Assembly (NCBI RefSeq): GCF_000952685.1
Contig: NZ_JYHV01000001.1
Coordinates: forward strand, 1-64,000
DNA length: 64,000 nucleotides
Source: Stutzerimonas stutzeri
GTDB lineage: Bacteria > Pseudomonadota > Gammaproteobacteria > Pseudomonadales > Pseudomonadaceae
Direction of reading: 5' to 3'
The translations under genes were made by a program, and so were the position numbers. This document shows, piece after piece, positions 1-9,766 of this stretch (position 1 is its first letter; each line of letters begins with the position of its first letter). The notes below the pieces were generated by a model. It had not been told where the DNA came from. It made no database searches and was given only the letters and a program-made list of their open reading frames with translations.

Positions 1-1533
1 ACCTATCTGGAAAAGGTCACCCAGCCGTTCGAGATCGTCGCGTCCCTCGGTGACGGCGAGAAGTCCCAGGAAATGCTCGAGCTGCTGGAAGAGATCACCA
101 GCCTGAGCGACAAGATCACCCTGCGTACTGACGGCGATGACGTGCGTCGCCCCTCGTTCGCGCTCAACCGTATCGGCGGCAATATCAGCCTGCGCTTCGC
201 TGGCATCCCGATGGGACATGAATTCACCTCCTTGGTCCTCGCCCTGCTGCAAGTCGGCGGTCATCCGTCCAAGACTGCGCCGGAGATCATCGAACAGATC
301 AAGAACCTCGACGGCGAGTACCGTTTCGAAACCTACTTCTCGCTGTCCTGCCAGAACTGCCCGGACGTGGTCCAGGCGCTGAACCTGATGGCGGTGCTCA
401 ACCCCAACATCCATCATGTCGCCATTGATGGTGCACTGTTCCAGGAAGAGGTCACGGTGCGCCAGGTCATGTCCGTGCCGAGCATCTATCTCAACGGTGA
501 GCTGTTCGGCCAGGGGCGCATGGGTGAGGAAGAAATCCTCGCCAAGCTCGACACCGGCGCTTCGGCGCGTGATGCCGAGAAGCTCAGCGCCAAGGAACCG
601 TTTGACGTACTCGTCGTTGGTGGTGGACCAGCCGGTGCCGCAGCGGCCATATATGCCGCGCGCAAGGGCATCCGTACCGGTGTCGCGGCCGAGCGTTTCG
701 GTGGTCAGGTGCTCGATACCATGGCCATCGAGAACTTCATCTCGGTGAACGAGACCGAAGGCCCGAAACTGGCCCGTGCGCTGGAAAACCATGTGCGCGA
801 ATACGACGTCGACATCATGAACCTGCAGCGCGCAGCCCAGCTGATCCCGGCCTCGAACCAAGGCGGCCTGCATGAGATCAAACTGGAGAATGGCGGCTCG
901 CTGAAGGCCAAGACCCTGATCCTGGCCACCGGTGCGCGGTGGCGCGAGATGAACGTGCCCGGTGAACAGGAATACCGTGGGCGCGGTGTCGCCTACTGTC
1001 CGCACTGCGACGGCCCGCTGTTCAAGGGCAAGCGCGTGGCGGTGATCGGTGGCGGCAACTCGGGTGTCGAAGCGGCCATCGACCTGGCCGGCATCGTCGC
1101 TCAGGTGACCCTGCTCGAGTTCGACAGCCAACTGCGCGCCGATGCCGTGCTGCAGAAGAAGCTCTACAGCCTGCCGAACGTCAGCGTGATCACCAGCGCG
1201 CTGACCAGCGAAGTCACCGGCGACGGCCAGAAGGTCAACGGGTTGATCTACAAGGACCGCAACTCCAGCGAGTTTCATGAGCTGGAGCTGGAAGGCATCT
1301 TCGTACAGATCGGCCTGTTGCCCAACTCCGACTGGCTGAAAGGCACCGTGGAGCTGACTTCACGTGGCGAGATCATCGTCGATGCGCGTGGCGAGACCTC
1401 CTTGCCGGGCATCTTTGCCGCCGGCGACGTCACCACCGTGCCGTACAAGCAGATCGTCATCGCCGTCGGCGAAGGCGCCAAGGCCTCGCTGAGTGCCTTC
1501 GACCACCTGATCCGCAGCTCCGTCGACGACTGA
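1..1533 (+). CDS. ahpF: Alkyl hydroperoxide reductase subunit F (5' partial)
   Basis: This is the NADH-dependent flavoprotein that reduces the peroxidase AhpC, so the pair detoxifies organic peroxides and H2O2 in the cytoplasm. The reading frame is open from base 1, and the first visible residues ([12 protein letters not shown]) match the AhpF N-terminus about a dozen residues in, so only the start codon region is missing. Two redox centres are visible. One is CQNC in the N-terminal thioredoxin-like domain near base 350, and the other is CPHC in the thioredoxin-reductase-like domain near base 1000. Two dinucleotide-binding glycine motifs ([20 protein letters not shown]) and the C-terminal FAAGDVTT motif complete the family pattern. 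ahpC is expected just upstream, outside the window. A strong terminator follows directly. Confidence 0.96.
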   Translation, partial: TYLEKVTQPFEIVASLGDGEKSQEMLELLEEITSLSDKITLRTDGDDVRRPSFALNRIGGNISLRFAGIPMGHEFTSLVLALLQVGGHPSKTAPEIIEQIKNLDGEYRFETYFSLSCQNCPDVVQALNLMAVLNPNIHHVAIDGALFQEEVTVRQVMSVPSIYLNGELFGQGRMGEEEILAKLDTGASARDAEKLSAKEPFDVLVVGGGPAGAAAAIYAARKGIRTGVAAERFGGQVLDTMAIENFISVNETEGPKLARALENHVREYDVDIMNLQRAAQLIPASNQGGLHEIKLENGGSLKAKTLILATGARWREMNVPGEQEYRGRGVAYCPHCDGPLFKGKRVAVIGGGNSGVEAAIDLAGIVAQVTLLEFDSQLRADAVLQKKLYSLPNVSVITSALTSEVTGDGQKVNGLIYKDRNSSEFHELELEGIFVQIGLLPNSDWLKGTVELTSRGEIIVDARGETSLPGIFAAGDVTTVPYKQIVIAVGEGAKASLSAFDHLIRSSVDD

Positions 1534-1547
1534 GCACAGCGCTAACG

Positions 1548-1587
1548 AAAAAGGGGAAGCAGACGTCCGTCTGCTTCCCCTTTTTTT
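1548..1587. terminator. Bidirectional rho-independent terminator
   Basis: The run AAAAAGGGGAAGCAGACG is followed, after a 2-base gap, by its complement and eight T residues. The stem is about 18 bp with A and T tracts on both sides, so it can end ahpF on the plus strand and the glyQ-glyS-gmhB-plsC operon on the minus strand. It lies 15 bases after the ahpF stop and 15 before the convergent plsC stop. Confidence 0.93.
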
Positions 1588-1602
1588 GCTTCCCGTCCTG
1601 GC

Positions 1603-2340
1603 TCAGGCGCTGCTTTCAAGTTCCATGACCTGTTGGTTGACCCAGTCCTCGGCGCGCTGATTGAGCTGGGCGACCGCGCGCGGTCCTTCGCTTTCGGCCT
1701 GCATCGCCGGACCGATGACCACCCGAATGGTCCCAGGCCGCTTGCCCCAGCCCGACTTCGGCCAGAAGGTCCCGGCATTATGTGCGATCGGCAGCACTGG
1801 CAGCTTGGCGTTGACCGCCAACGCCGCTCCGCTGCGAGAGAACTTGGCCGCCTGGCCAACCGGAACGCGAGTGCCCTCAGGGAATATCAGCACCCAGGCG
1901 CCCTGCTCCAGCCGCTCCTGGCCCTGCTTGGCGACCTGGCGCAACGCCGCCTTGGGGTTGTCGCGGTCGATGGCGATGGGTTTGAGCAGCATGATCGCCC
2001 AGCCGAAGAACGGCACATAGAGCAGTTCACGTTTGAGTACCTGGCTCAGCGGTTCGAAATACGCCGAGAGAAAGAAGGTTTCCCAAGTACTCTGGTGCTT
2101 GGAGAGGATCACGCAGGGCCTGTCTGGAATGTTTTCTTGACCGCTCACTTCGTAACGTAAGCCAATAACGGTCTTAGCCAACCAGACGGCGCTGCGACAC
2201 CAAGTCTGCACCACGAATCGGTAGCGCGTACGGAACGACATGAACGGCGCGAAGACCAGGCTGACCAGACACCAGGCGAAGGCGGTGAACGCCAATAAGA
2301 AGTAGAACAGCGCGATGCGTACAGGCAGCAAAACGCTCAT
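1603..2340 (-). CDS. plsC: 1-acyl-sn-glycerol-3-phosphate acyltransferase
   Basis: It transfers an acyl chain to lysophosphatidic acid, giving phosphatidic acid at the inner face of the cytoplasmic membrane. The 245-residue protein has a hydrophobic N-terminal segment (residues 5-33). The acyltransferase motif I appears as HQSTWE (His82 to Glu87), a Glu version of the usual H-x4-D. The substrate-binding motif FPEGTR is at residues 153-158. The start overlaps the gmhB stop by 4 bases (ATGA), so the two are translationally coupled. It is the last gene of glyQ-glyS-gmhB-plsC, the same order as PA0009-PA0005 of P. aeruginosa. Several PlsC-like paralogues exist in pseudomonads, so the exact acyl preference is open. 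Confidence 0.9.
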   Translation of the reverse strand: MSVLLPVRIALFYFLLAFTAFAWCLVSLVFAPFMSFRTRYRFVVQTWCRSAVWLAKTVIGLRYEVSGQENIPDRPCVILSKHQSTWETFFLSAYFEPLSQVLKRELLYVPFFGWAIMLLKPIAIDRDNPKAALRQVAKQGQERLEQGAWVLIFPEGTRVPVGQAAKFSRSGAALAVNAKLPVLPIAHNAGTFWPKSGWGKRPGTIRVVIGPAMQAESEGPRAVAQLNQRAEDWVNQQVMELESSA

Positions 2341-2879
2341 CGTTTGGTTCTCAGTAAATGATCGGCCACTGCCGCAAGATCATCGAACACCTGCGTTCCC
2401 GGTGGCAGTGTTCCTTCCAGGGTTTTGACGCCTTTACCGGTGCGCACGAGATAAGGCACGCCCCCGAGGCACATTCCTGCATGAAGGTCCCGATGGCTGT
2501 CACCAACGACCGGCACACCCTTGAGATCTTCCAAATGAAAATGCTCGGCGATTGTCTGGAATAACCCAGGTAACGGCTTACGACAATCGCAGCCGTCATC
2601 CGGGCCATGGGGGCAATGCACGATCAGGTCAATGTGTCCGCCCTGCTCCATTGCCAGCTGCTGCATTTTGAAATGCATGTCGCTGAGTGTGGAGGCGTCG
2701 AACATGCCGCGAGCCAGGCCGGACTGGTTGGTGGCGACCGCCACCGTCCAGCCGGCTTTGCATAATCGTGCTATGGCTTCCAGTGAACCCGGAATGGGGA
2801 TCCATTCGTCCAGAGTTTTGACGTACGCATCGGAGTCTTCGTTAATGACGCCGTCGCGGTCGAGAACGATCAGTTTCAC
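2337..2879 (-). CDS. gmhB: D-glycero-D-manno-heptose 1,7-bisphosphate 7-phosphatase
   Basis: This HAD-superfamily phosphatase removes the C7 phosphate during synthesis of ADP-heptose for the LPS inner core. The DxD nucleophile motif is at the N-terminus (LDRDGV, Asp7 and Asp9). A structural zinc loop is present (CPHGPDDGCDC), as is the late acidic motif VGDSHRD. I place the start at GTG 2879, which gives VKLIVLDRD and fits homologues that begin with MKLLILDRD. The frame stays open to a TTG at 2915, but that would run into the end of glyS. It sits between glyS and plsC in a compact operon. Confidence 0.9.
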   Translation of the reverse strand: MKLIVLDRDGVINEDSDAYVKTLDEWIPIPGSLEAIARLCKAGWTVAVATNQSGLARGMFDASTLSDMHFKMQQLAMEQGGHIDLIVHCPHGPDDGCDCRKPLPGLFQTIAEHFHLEDLKGVPVVGDSHRDLHAGMCLGGVPYLVRTGKGVKTLEGTLPPGTQVFDDLAAVADHLLRTKR

Positions 2880-2883
2880 CGGC

Positions 2884-4938
2884 TTAGCCAAGTGTGGAAA
2901 TATCGGCAACGCCAAGGAACAACCCCCTCAACCTGGCTAGCAAGGCATAGCGGTTGGCTCGCACCGAAGCGTCTTCGGCATTGACCAGTACCGCTTCGAA
3001 AAACGCGTCCACCGGTCCGCGCAGGTGCGCCAGCCGTTCGAGCATTTCCCGATACTGACGCGCGGTGGCCAATGGCAGCACGGCCTGCTCGGCCTGCTGC
3101 AGCGCCGAGTACAGTGAAAACTCGGTGGCATTGTCGAAATAGCGAGGCTCGACGGTTTCCGGCAGTTTCGCTTCGAACTTGCTCAGCAAATTCGACACAC
3201 GCTTGTTTGCCGCCGCCAGGGCTTCGGCTTCCGGTAGATTGCGGAACGCCTGTACCGCCTGCACTCGCTGATCGAAATCCAACGCCGATCCGGGCTGCAC
3301 GGCGCGTACCGACAGGTACGAGGCGACATCGACGCCTTCGTCCTCGTAGCGTGCCCGCAGGCGATCGAAGACAAACTCCAAGACCTGATCGGACAGCCCA
3401 GCGGTCTTGACTTGATTGCCGAACTGGCCGATGGAAAAGCGCACCGCCTCCACCAGATCGAGATCAAGCTGTTTTTCGATCAGGATGCGCAAGATACCCA
3501 GCGCCGCGCGACGAAGCGCGTAAGGGTCCTTGCTGCCGGTGGGGAGCATGCCGATGCCGAAAATGCCGACCAGGGTGTCCAGCTTGTCGGCGACTGCCAG
3601 TACCGCGCCGGTATGGGTAGAAGGCAGCTCGGCACCCGCACCGCGCGGCATGTATTGCTCGTTCAACGCCAGGGCCACATCGTTGGGCTCGCCGCCATTG
3701 AGGGCATAGTAATAACCGGCGATGCCTTGCATTTCCGGAAACTCACCGACCATTTCGGTTGCGAGGTCACACTTGCTGAGCAGTCCGGCACGGGCCGCCC
3801 ATTGCGCGTTGCCCTCCGTGCGCTCGGCGATAAAGGCGGCGAGCCTTGAAACCCGCACCGCCTTGTCGTACACCGTGCCCAGTTGCGCCTGGAAGATTAC
3901 GTTCTTCAACCGTTCGTTGAAGCTGTCCAGCGGCTGCTTCTTGTCCTGTTTGAAGAAGAACTCCGCATCGGTCAGACGTGGACGGACGACCTTCTCGTTA
4001 CCCGCGACGATCTGCGCCGGGTCTCTGGATTCGATGTTGGCCACGGTGATGAAACGCGGCAGCAACTTGCCATTGGCATCTAGCAGGCAGAAGTACTTCT
4101 GGTTGTCCTGCATGGTAGTGATCAGCGCTTCCTGCGGAACTTCAAGGAAGCGCTCCTCGAACGAGCACACCAGCGGCACCGGCCATTCGACCAGTGCGGT
4201 GACTTCGTCCAGCAGCGCCGGCGGCACGATGGCGCTGCCGTTCTGCTCGCCAGCCAGTTGCTCGACACGCTTGGCGATCAGCTCACGGCGTTCGGTGAAA
4301 TCGGCGATTACCCGGGCGCCGCGCAGATCTTCCAGATAGCTTGTCGGCTTGGAAATGCGCACCGGGCCGGGGCTATGGAAACGATGGCCCCGGGATTCGC
4401 GACCGGCGCGTTGGGTGAGGATCGTGCAGTCTATGACCTGGTCACCCAACAGCATCACCAGCCACTGGGTCGGCCGGACGAACTCTTCCTTGCGTGCGGC
4501 CCAGCGCATGCGTTTGGGAATCGGCAGCTCGCTCAACGAGGTTTCGACGATACCGGGCAACAGCTCAGCAGTCGCCTGGCCGGGTATCGAGCGGCTGTAT
4601 CTGAGTTTCGGACCGCTGCGATCGATCTCAGCGAGGTCGACGCCGCATTTACGGGCAAAACCCAACGCGGCCTGAGTGGGCTCGCCTTCGGCGTCGAAAG
4701 CGGCCTGCAACGGTGGCCCGTCGAGGTTGATGCTGCGATCCGGCTGCTCGCTTTCGAGCTGCTCGATCAGCACGGCGAGACGTCGTGGCGCAGCGAATGC
4801 CTGTACCCGCCCATGCGAGAGGCCGGCGTCTTTCAAGCCTTTTTCGATGCCTGAGCGGAAGGCGTCAGACAGCTTGCCCAAGGCCTTGGGTGGCAACTCT
4901 TCGGTGCCGAGCTCGACCAGGAAATCCAGTGCACTCAT
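2884..4938 (-). CDS. glyS: Glycyl-tRNA synthetase beta subunit
   Basis: It forms the alpha2-beta2 bacterial glycyl-tRNA synthetase with GlyQ; the beta chain mainly recognises tRNA. The 684-residue length is the family norm. The N-terminus [16 protein letters not shown] is the hallmark opening of GlyS. The central HD-like region ([17 protein letters not shown]) and the C-terminal tRNA-binding domain are intact. The ATG overlaps the glyQ stop by 4 bases, consistent with equal production of both subunits. The stop lies 4 bases before the preferred gmhB start. Confidence 0.98.
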   Translation of the reverse strand: MSALDFLVELGTEELPPKALGKLSDAFRSGIEKGLKDAGLSHGRVQAFAAPRRLAVLIEQLESEQPDRSINLDGPPLQAAFDAEGEPTQAALGFARKCGVDLAEIDRSGPKLRYSRSIPGQATAELLPGIVETSLSELPIPKRMRWAARKEEFVRPTQWLVMLLGDQVIDCTILTQRAGRESRGHRFHSPGPVRISKPTSYLEDLRGARVIADFTERRELIAKRVEQLAGEQNGSAIVPPALLDEVTALVEWPVPLVCSFEERFLEVPQEALITTMQDNQKYFCLLDANGKLLPRFITVANIESRDPAQIVAGNEKVVRPRLTDAEFFFKQDKKQPLDSFNERLKNVIFQAQLGTVYDKAVRVSRLAAFIAERTEGNAQWAARAGLLSKCDLATEMVGEFPEMQGIAGYYYALNGGEPNDVALALNEQYMPRGAGAELPSTHTGAVLAVADKLDTLVGIFGIGMLPTGSKDPYALRRAALGILRILIEKQLDLDLVEAVRFSIGQFGNQVKTAGLSDQVLEFVFDRLRARYEDEGVDVASYLSVRAVQPGSALDFDQRVQAVQAFRNLPEAEALAAANKRVSNLLSKFEAKLPETVEPRYFDNATEFSLYSALQQAEQAVLPLATARQYREMLERLAHLRGPVDAFFEAVLVNAEDASVRANRYALLARLRGLFLGVADISTLG

Positions 4939-5882
4939 TCTGCAGCCTCCAGCTTGGCCAGTACTTCGTCACGCAGGTCGGGGGTGGCCATGGGGAAGCC
5001 GAGTTTGGCACGTGCCTGCAGGTAGCTCTGCGCTACTGCCCGCGCCAGCGCCCGTACGCGCAGGATGTACTGCTGACGCGCCGTCACCGAGATGGCGCGC
5101 CGCGCATCCAGCAGATTGAAGGTATGCGAGGCCTTCAACACCATTTCATAGGTGGGTAACGGTAGCTCCAGTTCGATCAGCCGGTTAGCCTCCGACTCGT
5201 AGAAATCGAAGAGCTCGAACAGCTTGTCTACGTTGGCGTGTTCGAAGTTATAGGTGGACTGCTCCACTTCGTTCTGGTGGAACACGTCGCCGTAAGTGAC
5301 GGTACCGAACGGGCCGTCTGTCCAGATCAGGTCGTAGACCGAGTCGACGCCCTGCAGGTACATGGCCAGACGCTCCAGGCCATAGGTGATCTCGCCGGTG
5401 ACCGGGTAGCACTCGATCCCGCCGACCTGCTGGAAGTAGGTGAACTGGGTGACTTCCATGCCGTTCAGCCAGACTTCCCAGCCGAGCCCCCACGCGCCCA
5501 ATGTCGGCGATTCCCAGTTGTCCTCAACGAAGCGTACGTCGTGCACCAACGTATCTACGCCGATGTGGCGCAGGGATCCGAGGTACAGCTCCTGGATATT
5601 GTCGGGATTCGGTTTGAGCACTACCTGAAACTGGTAATAGTGCTGCAGGCGGTTGGGGTTTTCACCGTAACGGCCATCGGCCGGACGGCGCGAAGGCTGG
5701 ACATAGGCTGCGTTCCAGGTCTCTGGACCCACGGCACGCAAGAACGTGGCGGTGTGGAATGTACCGGCGCCCACTTCCATGTCATAGGGTTGCAGAACGA
5801 TGCAACCCTGCTCTGCCCAATAGCTTTGCAGGGCGAGGATCAGGTCTTGGAAGGTGCGCACGGCAGGCGTAGGCTGGGTCAA
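4935..5882 (-). CDS. glyQ: Glycyl-tRNA synthetase alpha subunit
   Basis: This is the catalytic chain of the tetrameric glycyl-tRNA synthetase, activating glycine with ATP. At 315 residues it has the usual size. The class II core is recognisable from the N-terminal [18 protein letters not shown] and the segment [17 protein letters not shown], followed by the highly conserved [19 protein letters not shown]. It leads the minus-strand operon glyQ-glyS-gmhB-plsC. The 136-base gap to the divergent tag gene must hold the promoters for both directions. Confidence 0.98.
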   Translation of the reverse strand: MTQPTPAVRTFQDLILALQSYWAEQGCIVLQPYDMEVGAGTFHTATFLRAVGPETWNAAYVQPSRRPADGRYGENPNRLQHYYQFQVVLKPNPDNIQELYLGSLRHIGVDTLVHDVRFVEDNWESPTLGAWGLGWEVWLNGMEVTQFTYFQQVGGIECYPVTGEITYGLERLAMYLQGVDSVYDLIWTDGPFGTVTYGDVFHQNEVEQSTYNFEHANVDKLFELFDFYESEANRLIELELPLPTYEMVLKASHTFNLLDARRAISVTARQQYILRVRALARAVAQSYLQARAKLGFPMATPDLRDEVLAKLEAAE

Positions 5883-6018
5883 AATTTCACCTGTGCTGGC
5901 TTCGACAGAAAGCCTCGGAGTATACCCGATAACGGCTCCGGCCCGTTGTAGCGCGTGCCTTCTGGCAGGCGTTGGTAAACAACCCCCTCTGCTCGTCGCC
6001 CTTCGAAGGACTAGAAAA

Positions 6019-6585
6019 ATGCCGCGTTGCGCCTGGTGTAGCGATGATCCGCTGTATATCCAATATCACGACAGTGAGTGGGGTGTTCCGACCCGCGACC
6101 CCCAGGTCCTGTTCGAATTTCTCATTCTTGAGGCCTTTCAGGCCGGGCTGTCATGGATCACGGTCCTGCGCAAGCGCGAGCGCTATCGCCAGGTCCTGTT
6201 CGGTTTCGACCCCCAGCGCCTGGCACAGATGACGGATGCTGAAATCGATGAGCGCATGCTCGACCCCGGCATCATTCGCAACCGACGAAAACTCGAAGCG
6301 GCACGGCGCAACGCCCAGCTGTGGCTTGAGCTGGAGGATCCGGTCGGCTGGTTGTGGTCGTTCGTCGGTGGGCGGCCGAAGGTCAACCATTTCGAGTCGA
6401 TCAAGCAGGTACCGGCGGTGACAGCCGAAGCCGAGGCGATGAGTCGCGCATTGAAGAAGGCCGGCTTCAGCTTCGTGGGCCCGACGATCTGCTACGCCTA
6501 CATGCAGGCCTGCGGCATGGTCATGGACCACACCACCAACTGTGATCGCTACGCGCTGCTGACCGATACATCGACCCGTACGTAG
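6019..6585 (+). CDS. tag: DNA-3-methyladenine glycosylase I
   Basis: It excises 3-methyladenine from alkylated DNA as the first step of base excision repair. The 188-residue protein begins at ATG 6019, preceded by GAAGGA, and shows the Tag zinc site: Cys4, His17 and the C-terminal pair in DHTTNC. The helix [12 protein letters not shown] carries the conserved Glu of the active site. The frame continues upstream without the Tag N-terminus, so longer starts are unlikely. It diverges from glyQ and precedes htrB, as in the P. aeruginosa origin region. Confidence 0.95.
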   Translation: MPRCAWCSDDPLYIQYHDSEWGVPTRDPQVLFEFLILEAFQAGLSWITVLRKRERYRQVLFGFDPQRLAQMTDAEIDERMLDPGIIRNRRKLEAARRNAQLWLELEDPVGWLWSFVGGRPKVNHFESIKQVPAVTAEAEAMSRALKKAGFSFVGPTICYAYMQACGMVMDHTTNCDRYALLTDTSTRT

Positions 6586-6660
6586 CGGCCAGGCGGGCGG
6601 ACGAGTAGCGCAGCGCCCGAAGCAGTTACACTAGCGGCTTTGATTTTTCGGGAGAGATCC

Positions 6661-7548
6661 TTGGACAAGTTCAAAGGTGCGCTGGTGGTCGGCTTCCTGC
6701 GCCTGTTCGCGCTGCTGCCCTGGCGTGCGGTACAGGGTCTGGGCGGCTTCATCGGCTGGTTGATGTGGAAGTTGCCCAACCGTTCTCGTGAGGTTGCCCG
6801 AACCAACCTGAGCAAGTGCTTTCCCGAGCTTGACGCCGCCGAACAGGAACGGCTGTTGCGGCACGGTCTGCAGCAGATCGGCAGAACCTTCACCGAAAGT
6901 GCCTGTGCCTGGATCTGGCCAGCGGAAAAGACGTTGCGTCTGGTCAGGCAGGTCGAAGGACTGGAGGTGCTGGAAAATGCTTTGGCATCCGGTAAGGGGG
7001 TCGTGGGTATCACCAGCCATCTGGGTAATTGGGAAGTGCTCAATCACTTCTATTGCGCGCAGTGCAAGCCGATCATTTTCTACCGTCCGCCGAAGCTTAA
7101 GGCTGTGGATGACCTTTTGCAGCGCCAACGGGTCCAGCTGGGTAACAAGGTTGCGCCTTCGACTCGCGAGGGCATCATCAGCGTCATCAAGGAAGTCCGC
7201 AGGGGGGGCGCCGTCGGCATTCCGGCCGATCCGGAACCCAGTGAAGGTGCCGGTGTATTCGTGCCCTTTCTCGGCACGCAGGCGCTGACCAGCAAGTTCG
7301 TGCCCGGTATGCTCACGGGTGGCAAGGCCACCGGGGTATTTCTCCATGCGTTGCGCCTGGAGGATGGTTCAGGCTACAAGGTGATTCTCGAAGCGGCGCC
7401 GCCGGCGATGTACGACGAGAACGTCGAGGTCGCGGTCGCTGCCATGAGCGGCGTCATCGAGCGCTACGTGCGCACCTGGCCGAGCCAATACATGTGGACC
7501 ATGAAACGTTTCAAGAAACGCCCGGCAGGCGAACGCCGCTGGTACTGA
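6661..7548 (+). CDS. htrB: Lipid A lauroyl acyltransferase (HtrB/LpxL family)
   Basis: It adds a secondary acyl chain to the lipid A precursor at the inner membrane. I choose the TTG at 6661 (reads MDKFKGALVVGFLRL). It is preceded by GGGAGAGA at a good distance, and the peptide matches remembered homologues starting MEKFKGALVVG; a TTG at 6640 lacks a ribosome-binding site. The 295-residue protein has the acyltransferase motif HLGNWE near residue 120 and a downstream region typical of LpxL/LpxM proteins. It lies between tag and the PilZ gene, as in PA0010-PA0012. Which acyl chain it transfers cannot be read from the sequence. Confidence 0.9.
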   Translation: MDKFKGALVVGFLRLFALLPWRAVQGLGGFIGWLMWKLPNRSREVARTNLSKCFPELDAAEQERLLRHGLQQIGRTFTESACAWIWPAEKTLRLVRQVEGLEVLENALASGKGVVGITSHLGNWEVLNHFYCAQCKPIIFYRPPKLKAVDDLLQRQRVQLGNKVAPSTREGIISVIKEVRRGGAVGIPADPEPSEGAGVFVPFLGTQALTSKFVPGMLTGGKATGVFLHALRLEDGSGYKVILEAAPPAMYDENVEVAVAAMSGVIERYVRTWPSQYMWTMKRFKKRPAGERRWY

Positions 7549-7577
7549 CCACCAGCTAACGAACAAGGGAACGTCAG

Positions 7578-7844
7578 ATGTCAAACCAGCGACAGCACCC
7601 GCGCTCACCCATGAAATGTCGAATACGCATCGCCCATGAATCCTTTGGCGAGGTGTTTGCGCATACCCGCGATTTATCGGATGGCGGTGTCTACGTCAAA
7701 CATCCGCAGCTGACTGAGTTGCGGCTCGGGATGGTCGTCACTGGTCAGGTGCAGGATCTGCCTATCCCGGCGCCTGTTCTGCAGATGGAAGTGATGCGCG
7801 TCGATGCCGAGGGGGTCGGCTTGCGCTTCATTCAGGACACCTGA
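7578..7844 (+). CDS. PilZ-domain protein (probable c-di-GMP receptor)
   Basis: This is an 88-residue stand-alone PilZ domain. It carries both c-di-GMP-binding signatures: RQHPR near the N-terminus (RxxxR) and DLSDGG (D/NxSxxG), about 25 residues later. Proteins of this size act as c-di-GMP-responsive adaptors, but the output partner is unknown. It follows htrB by 29 bases and may be cotranscribed. It corresponds in position to PA0012, which is a single PilZ domain as well. Confidence 0.9.
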   Translation: MSNQRQHPRSPMKCRIRIAHESFGEVFAHTRDLSDGGVYVKHPQLTELRLGMVVTGQVQDLPIPAPVLQMEVMRVDAEGVGLRFIQDT

Positions 7845-7884
7845 ACGAGGTGATGCTGCCGCACGGCGGGTCTCGCCAGCGACG

Positions 7885-8202
7885 CTAGGCCCCGGCCTGC
7901 TTGTTCAGTTTGCGCAGGAATACCGTCATTTCCTTCTCGGCCTGCTTGTCACCGTGCGCTTGCGCGGCGATCAGGCCTTGCTTCCAGGCATGACGGGCTC
8001 CATTGAGGTTGCCGTCGGCCTGTAGCGCTTTGCCGAGCAGCTTCCAGGCAGCCGAATATTTGGGATCCTGCTCGACGCAGCGCTGCAGATGGTCAGCGGC
8101 CCGAGCCGCGTCACCGGCGTCCAGATAACCCTTGCCGAGGCCAAAGCGCAGCATGGAATTATCCATACCTTTGGCGAGCATCTTTTCCAGCGATTCGAGC
8201 AT
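7885..8202 (-). CDS. Tetratricopeptide-repeat protein
   Basis: A 105-residue all-helical protein with two recognisable TPR units: MLRFGLGKGYLDAGDAARAA around residues 17-36, and YSAAWKLLGKALQADGNLNG around 48-67. A shorter helical C-terminus rich in Lys follows. It has no signal peptide, so it is probably cytoplasmic and mediates a protein contact; no function can be assigned. It is convergent with the PilZ gene (40-base gap) and marks the last backbone gene before the ectoine island. Confidence 0.75.
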   Translation of the reverse strand: MLESLEKMLAKGMDNSMLRFGLGKGYLDAGDAARAADHLQRCVEQDPKYSAAWKLLGKALQADGNLNGARHAWKQGLIAAQAHGDKQAEKEMTVFLRKLNKQAGA

Positions 8203-8270
8203 GGCTTCCTCTTGGCCGCGGGGCGGCAGTACCGGTGCAAAGGCGCGGGCCGGCCCACCGTCGCCGAAAG

Positions 8271-9110
8271 CTAGCTTGCCTGGGTGACCGCGCTAAGAAA
8301 TTCCTGAGTGCGCAGTTCCCGCGGATTGCCGAACAGCTCGTCCGGCGTGCCCTGTTCGTGAATGCGGCCCTCGTTGAAGAAGCATACCCGGTCGGCGAAC
8401 TCCCGGGCGAAGCCCATCTGATGGGTGACCATCAACATGGTCAGGTTGTGCTCGTCCCCCAGCCGCCGAATGACATTGAGCACCTCTCCGCAGAGCTCCG
8501 GATCCAGCGCCGAGGTCACCTCGTCGAACAGCATCACCCGTGGCCGCATGGCCATGGCGCGGGCAATGGCGACACGCTGCTGCTGGCCGCCTGACAGCTG
8601 CGCCGGGTAATGCTCGAGCTTGTCCTCCAGTCCCACCATGGCCAGCAATTCATCCGCGCGTTCACGGGCTTCGTTTTTCGATAGCCCGAGGACTTGTACC
8701 GGTGCTTCCATCACGTTCTGCCGAGCGTTCATGTGCGGAAACAGGTTGAAGCTCTGGAATACCATGCCCACCTTGCCGCGCACATGGCGTTGGTAACGGC
8801 CACTGGCCGGCACCAAATGACCATCGGATGCCGGCATATGGGTCAATGGCTCACCGTCGACTTCGATGACGCCATCATCGATCGTCTCCAGGGTCATCAG
8901 CGCCCGCAGCAGGGTCGATTTACCCGAGCCGCTGGGGCCGATGATGGCGACCTTCTCGCCGTTGGCGACCTCCAGATCGAGATGGTCGAGTACGGTGAGG
9001 TCGCCGTAGCGCTTGGTCACCTGGTCGAAGCGCACCAGTGGCTCGGCCATCTCAGGGTTGCCATTGAAGGAGGTGTTCGGATTGGCGTCGAAATGCGGTG
9101 AAGTGTTCAT
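8271..9110 (-). CDS. ehuA: Ectoine/hydroxyectoine ABC transporter ATP-binding protein
   Basis: This is the ATPase of the binding-protein-dependent importer EhuABCD. Walker A is GPSGSGKST, the signature is LSGGQQQR, and Walker B is VMLFDEVTSALDPE with a following switch His (VTHQ). The ATG at 9110 overlaps the ehuD stop (ATGA) and has GGAG upstream, giving 279 residues. An internal ATG at 9053 (MAEPLVRF) would trim an unusual N-terminal extension of about 19 residues. By sequence alone it is a polar amino-acid-type ATPase; the substrate is inferred from the adjoining ectoine genes. Confidence 0.88.
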   Translation of the reverse strand: MNTSPHFDANPNTSFNGNPEMAEPLVRFDQVTKRYGDLTVLDHLDLEVANGEKVAIIGPSGSGKSTLLRALMTLETIDDGVIEVDGEPLTHMPASDGHLVPASGRYQRHVRGKVGMVFQSFNLFPHMNARQNVMEAPVQVLGLSKNEARERADELLAMVGLEDKLEHYPAQLSGGQQQRVAIARAMAMRPRVMLFDEVTSALDPELCGEVLNVIRRLGDEHNLTMLMVTHQMGFAREFADRVCFFNEGRIHEQGTPDELFGNPRELRTQEFLSAVTQAS

Positions 9111-9766
9111 CGGGCAAGCTCCAAGCGGTTTTCGAGGCGGCGGACGCACCAGGCCAGGGCCAGGCTTAGGATCAGGAAGAACAGGCCGACCATGGTGATC
9201 GGTTCCAGGTAGCGAAAGCTCTCTGAGCCGATGTTCTTGGCCTGCTGCATGATTTCGACCACGGTGATCGCCGAAAGCACCGGGGTGTCTTTCAACATCG
9301 CCACCAGATAGTTGCCCAGTGCTGGCAGTATCGGGCGCAGTGCTTGGGGCAGGATGACATCGCGGTAGGCGGTCGTCGGCTTCATATTCAGCGCAGTTAC
9401 CGCCTCCCATTGGGCCCGAGGCACGGCATCGAGCCCGGCCCGGTAGACCTCTGCCGTATAGCAAGCATAGTGCACAGCAATGGCGACGATGCCGGCCTGT
9501 AGTGCGCTGAGGTTGATGCCGTAATTGGGAAAGACGTAAAACAGGAAGTAGGCCTGGATCAGCAACGGCGTGCTGCGGATGAATTCGATCAGGCCGGTAG
9601 CCGGCCAGGACAACCAGACTCGCTTGCTGCGGCGGGCTACGGCTAGTAACAGGCCGAGTACCACTGCAATGGCGAAGCCGCTGATGGTGATGCCAATCGT
9701 CTTCAGCGAAGCCTGGAGCAGCTGAGGCAGGATCTCCCAGGCGAACTGCCAATCAAAGAAGTTCAT
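9107..9766 (-). CDS. ehuD: Ectoine/hydroxyectoine ABC transporter permease EhuD
   Basis: A 219-residue inner-membrane permease of the His/Glu/Gln/Arg/opine family. It has about five hydrophobic segments and the cytoplasmic EAA loop (EAVTALNMKPTTAYRDVILP) that docks on the ATPase. It overlaps ehuC by 4 bases upstream and ehuA by 4 bases downstream, so all three are translationally coupled. It pairs with EhuC to form the channel. Ectoine specificity is inferred from gene context. Confidence 0.88.
   Translation of the reverse strand: MNFFDWQFAWEILPQLLQASLKTIGITISGFAIAVVLGLLLAVARRSKRVWLSWPATGLIEFIRSTPLLIQAYFLFYVFPNYGINLSALQAGIVAIAVHYACYTAEVYRAGLDAVPRAQWEAVTALNMKPTTAYRDVILPQALRPILPALGNYLVAMLKDTPVLSAITVVEIMQQAKNIGSESFRYLEPITMVGLFFLILSLALAWCVRRLENRLELAR

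Noticed and set aside
9111..9752. Upstream extension of the ehuA frame to 493 codons
   Set aside because: The extension overlaps ehuD entirely in another frame and has no membrane or ATPase features. The ATGA overlap with ehuD and a GGAG site fix the start at 9110.
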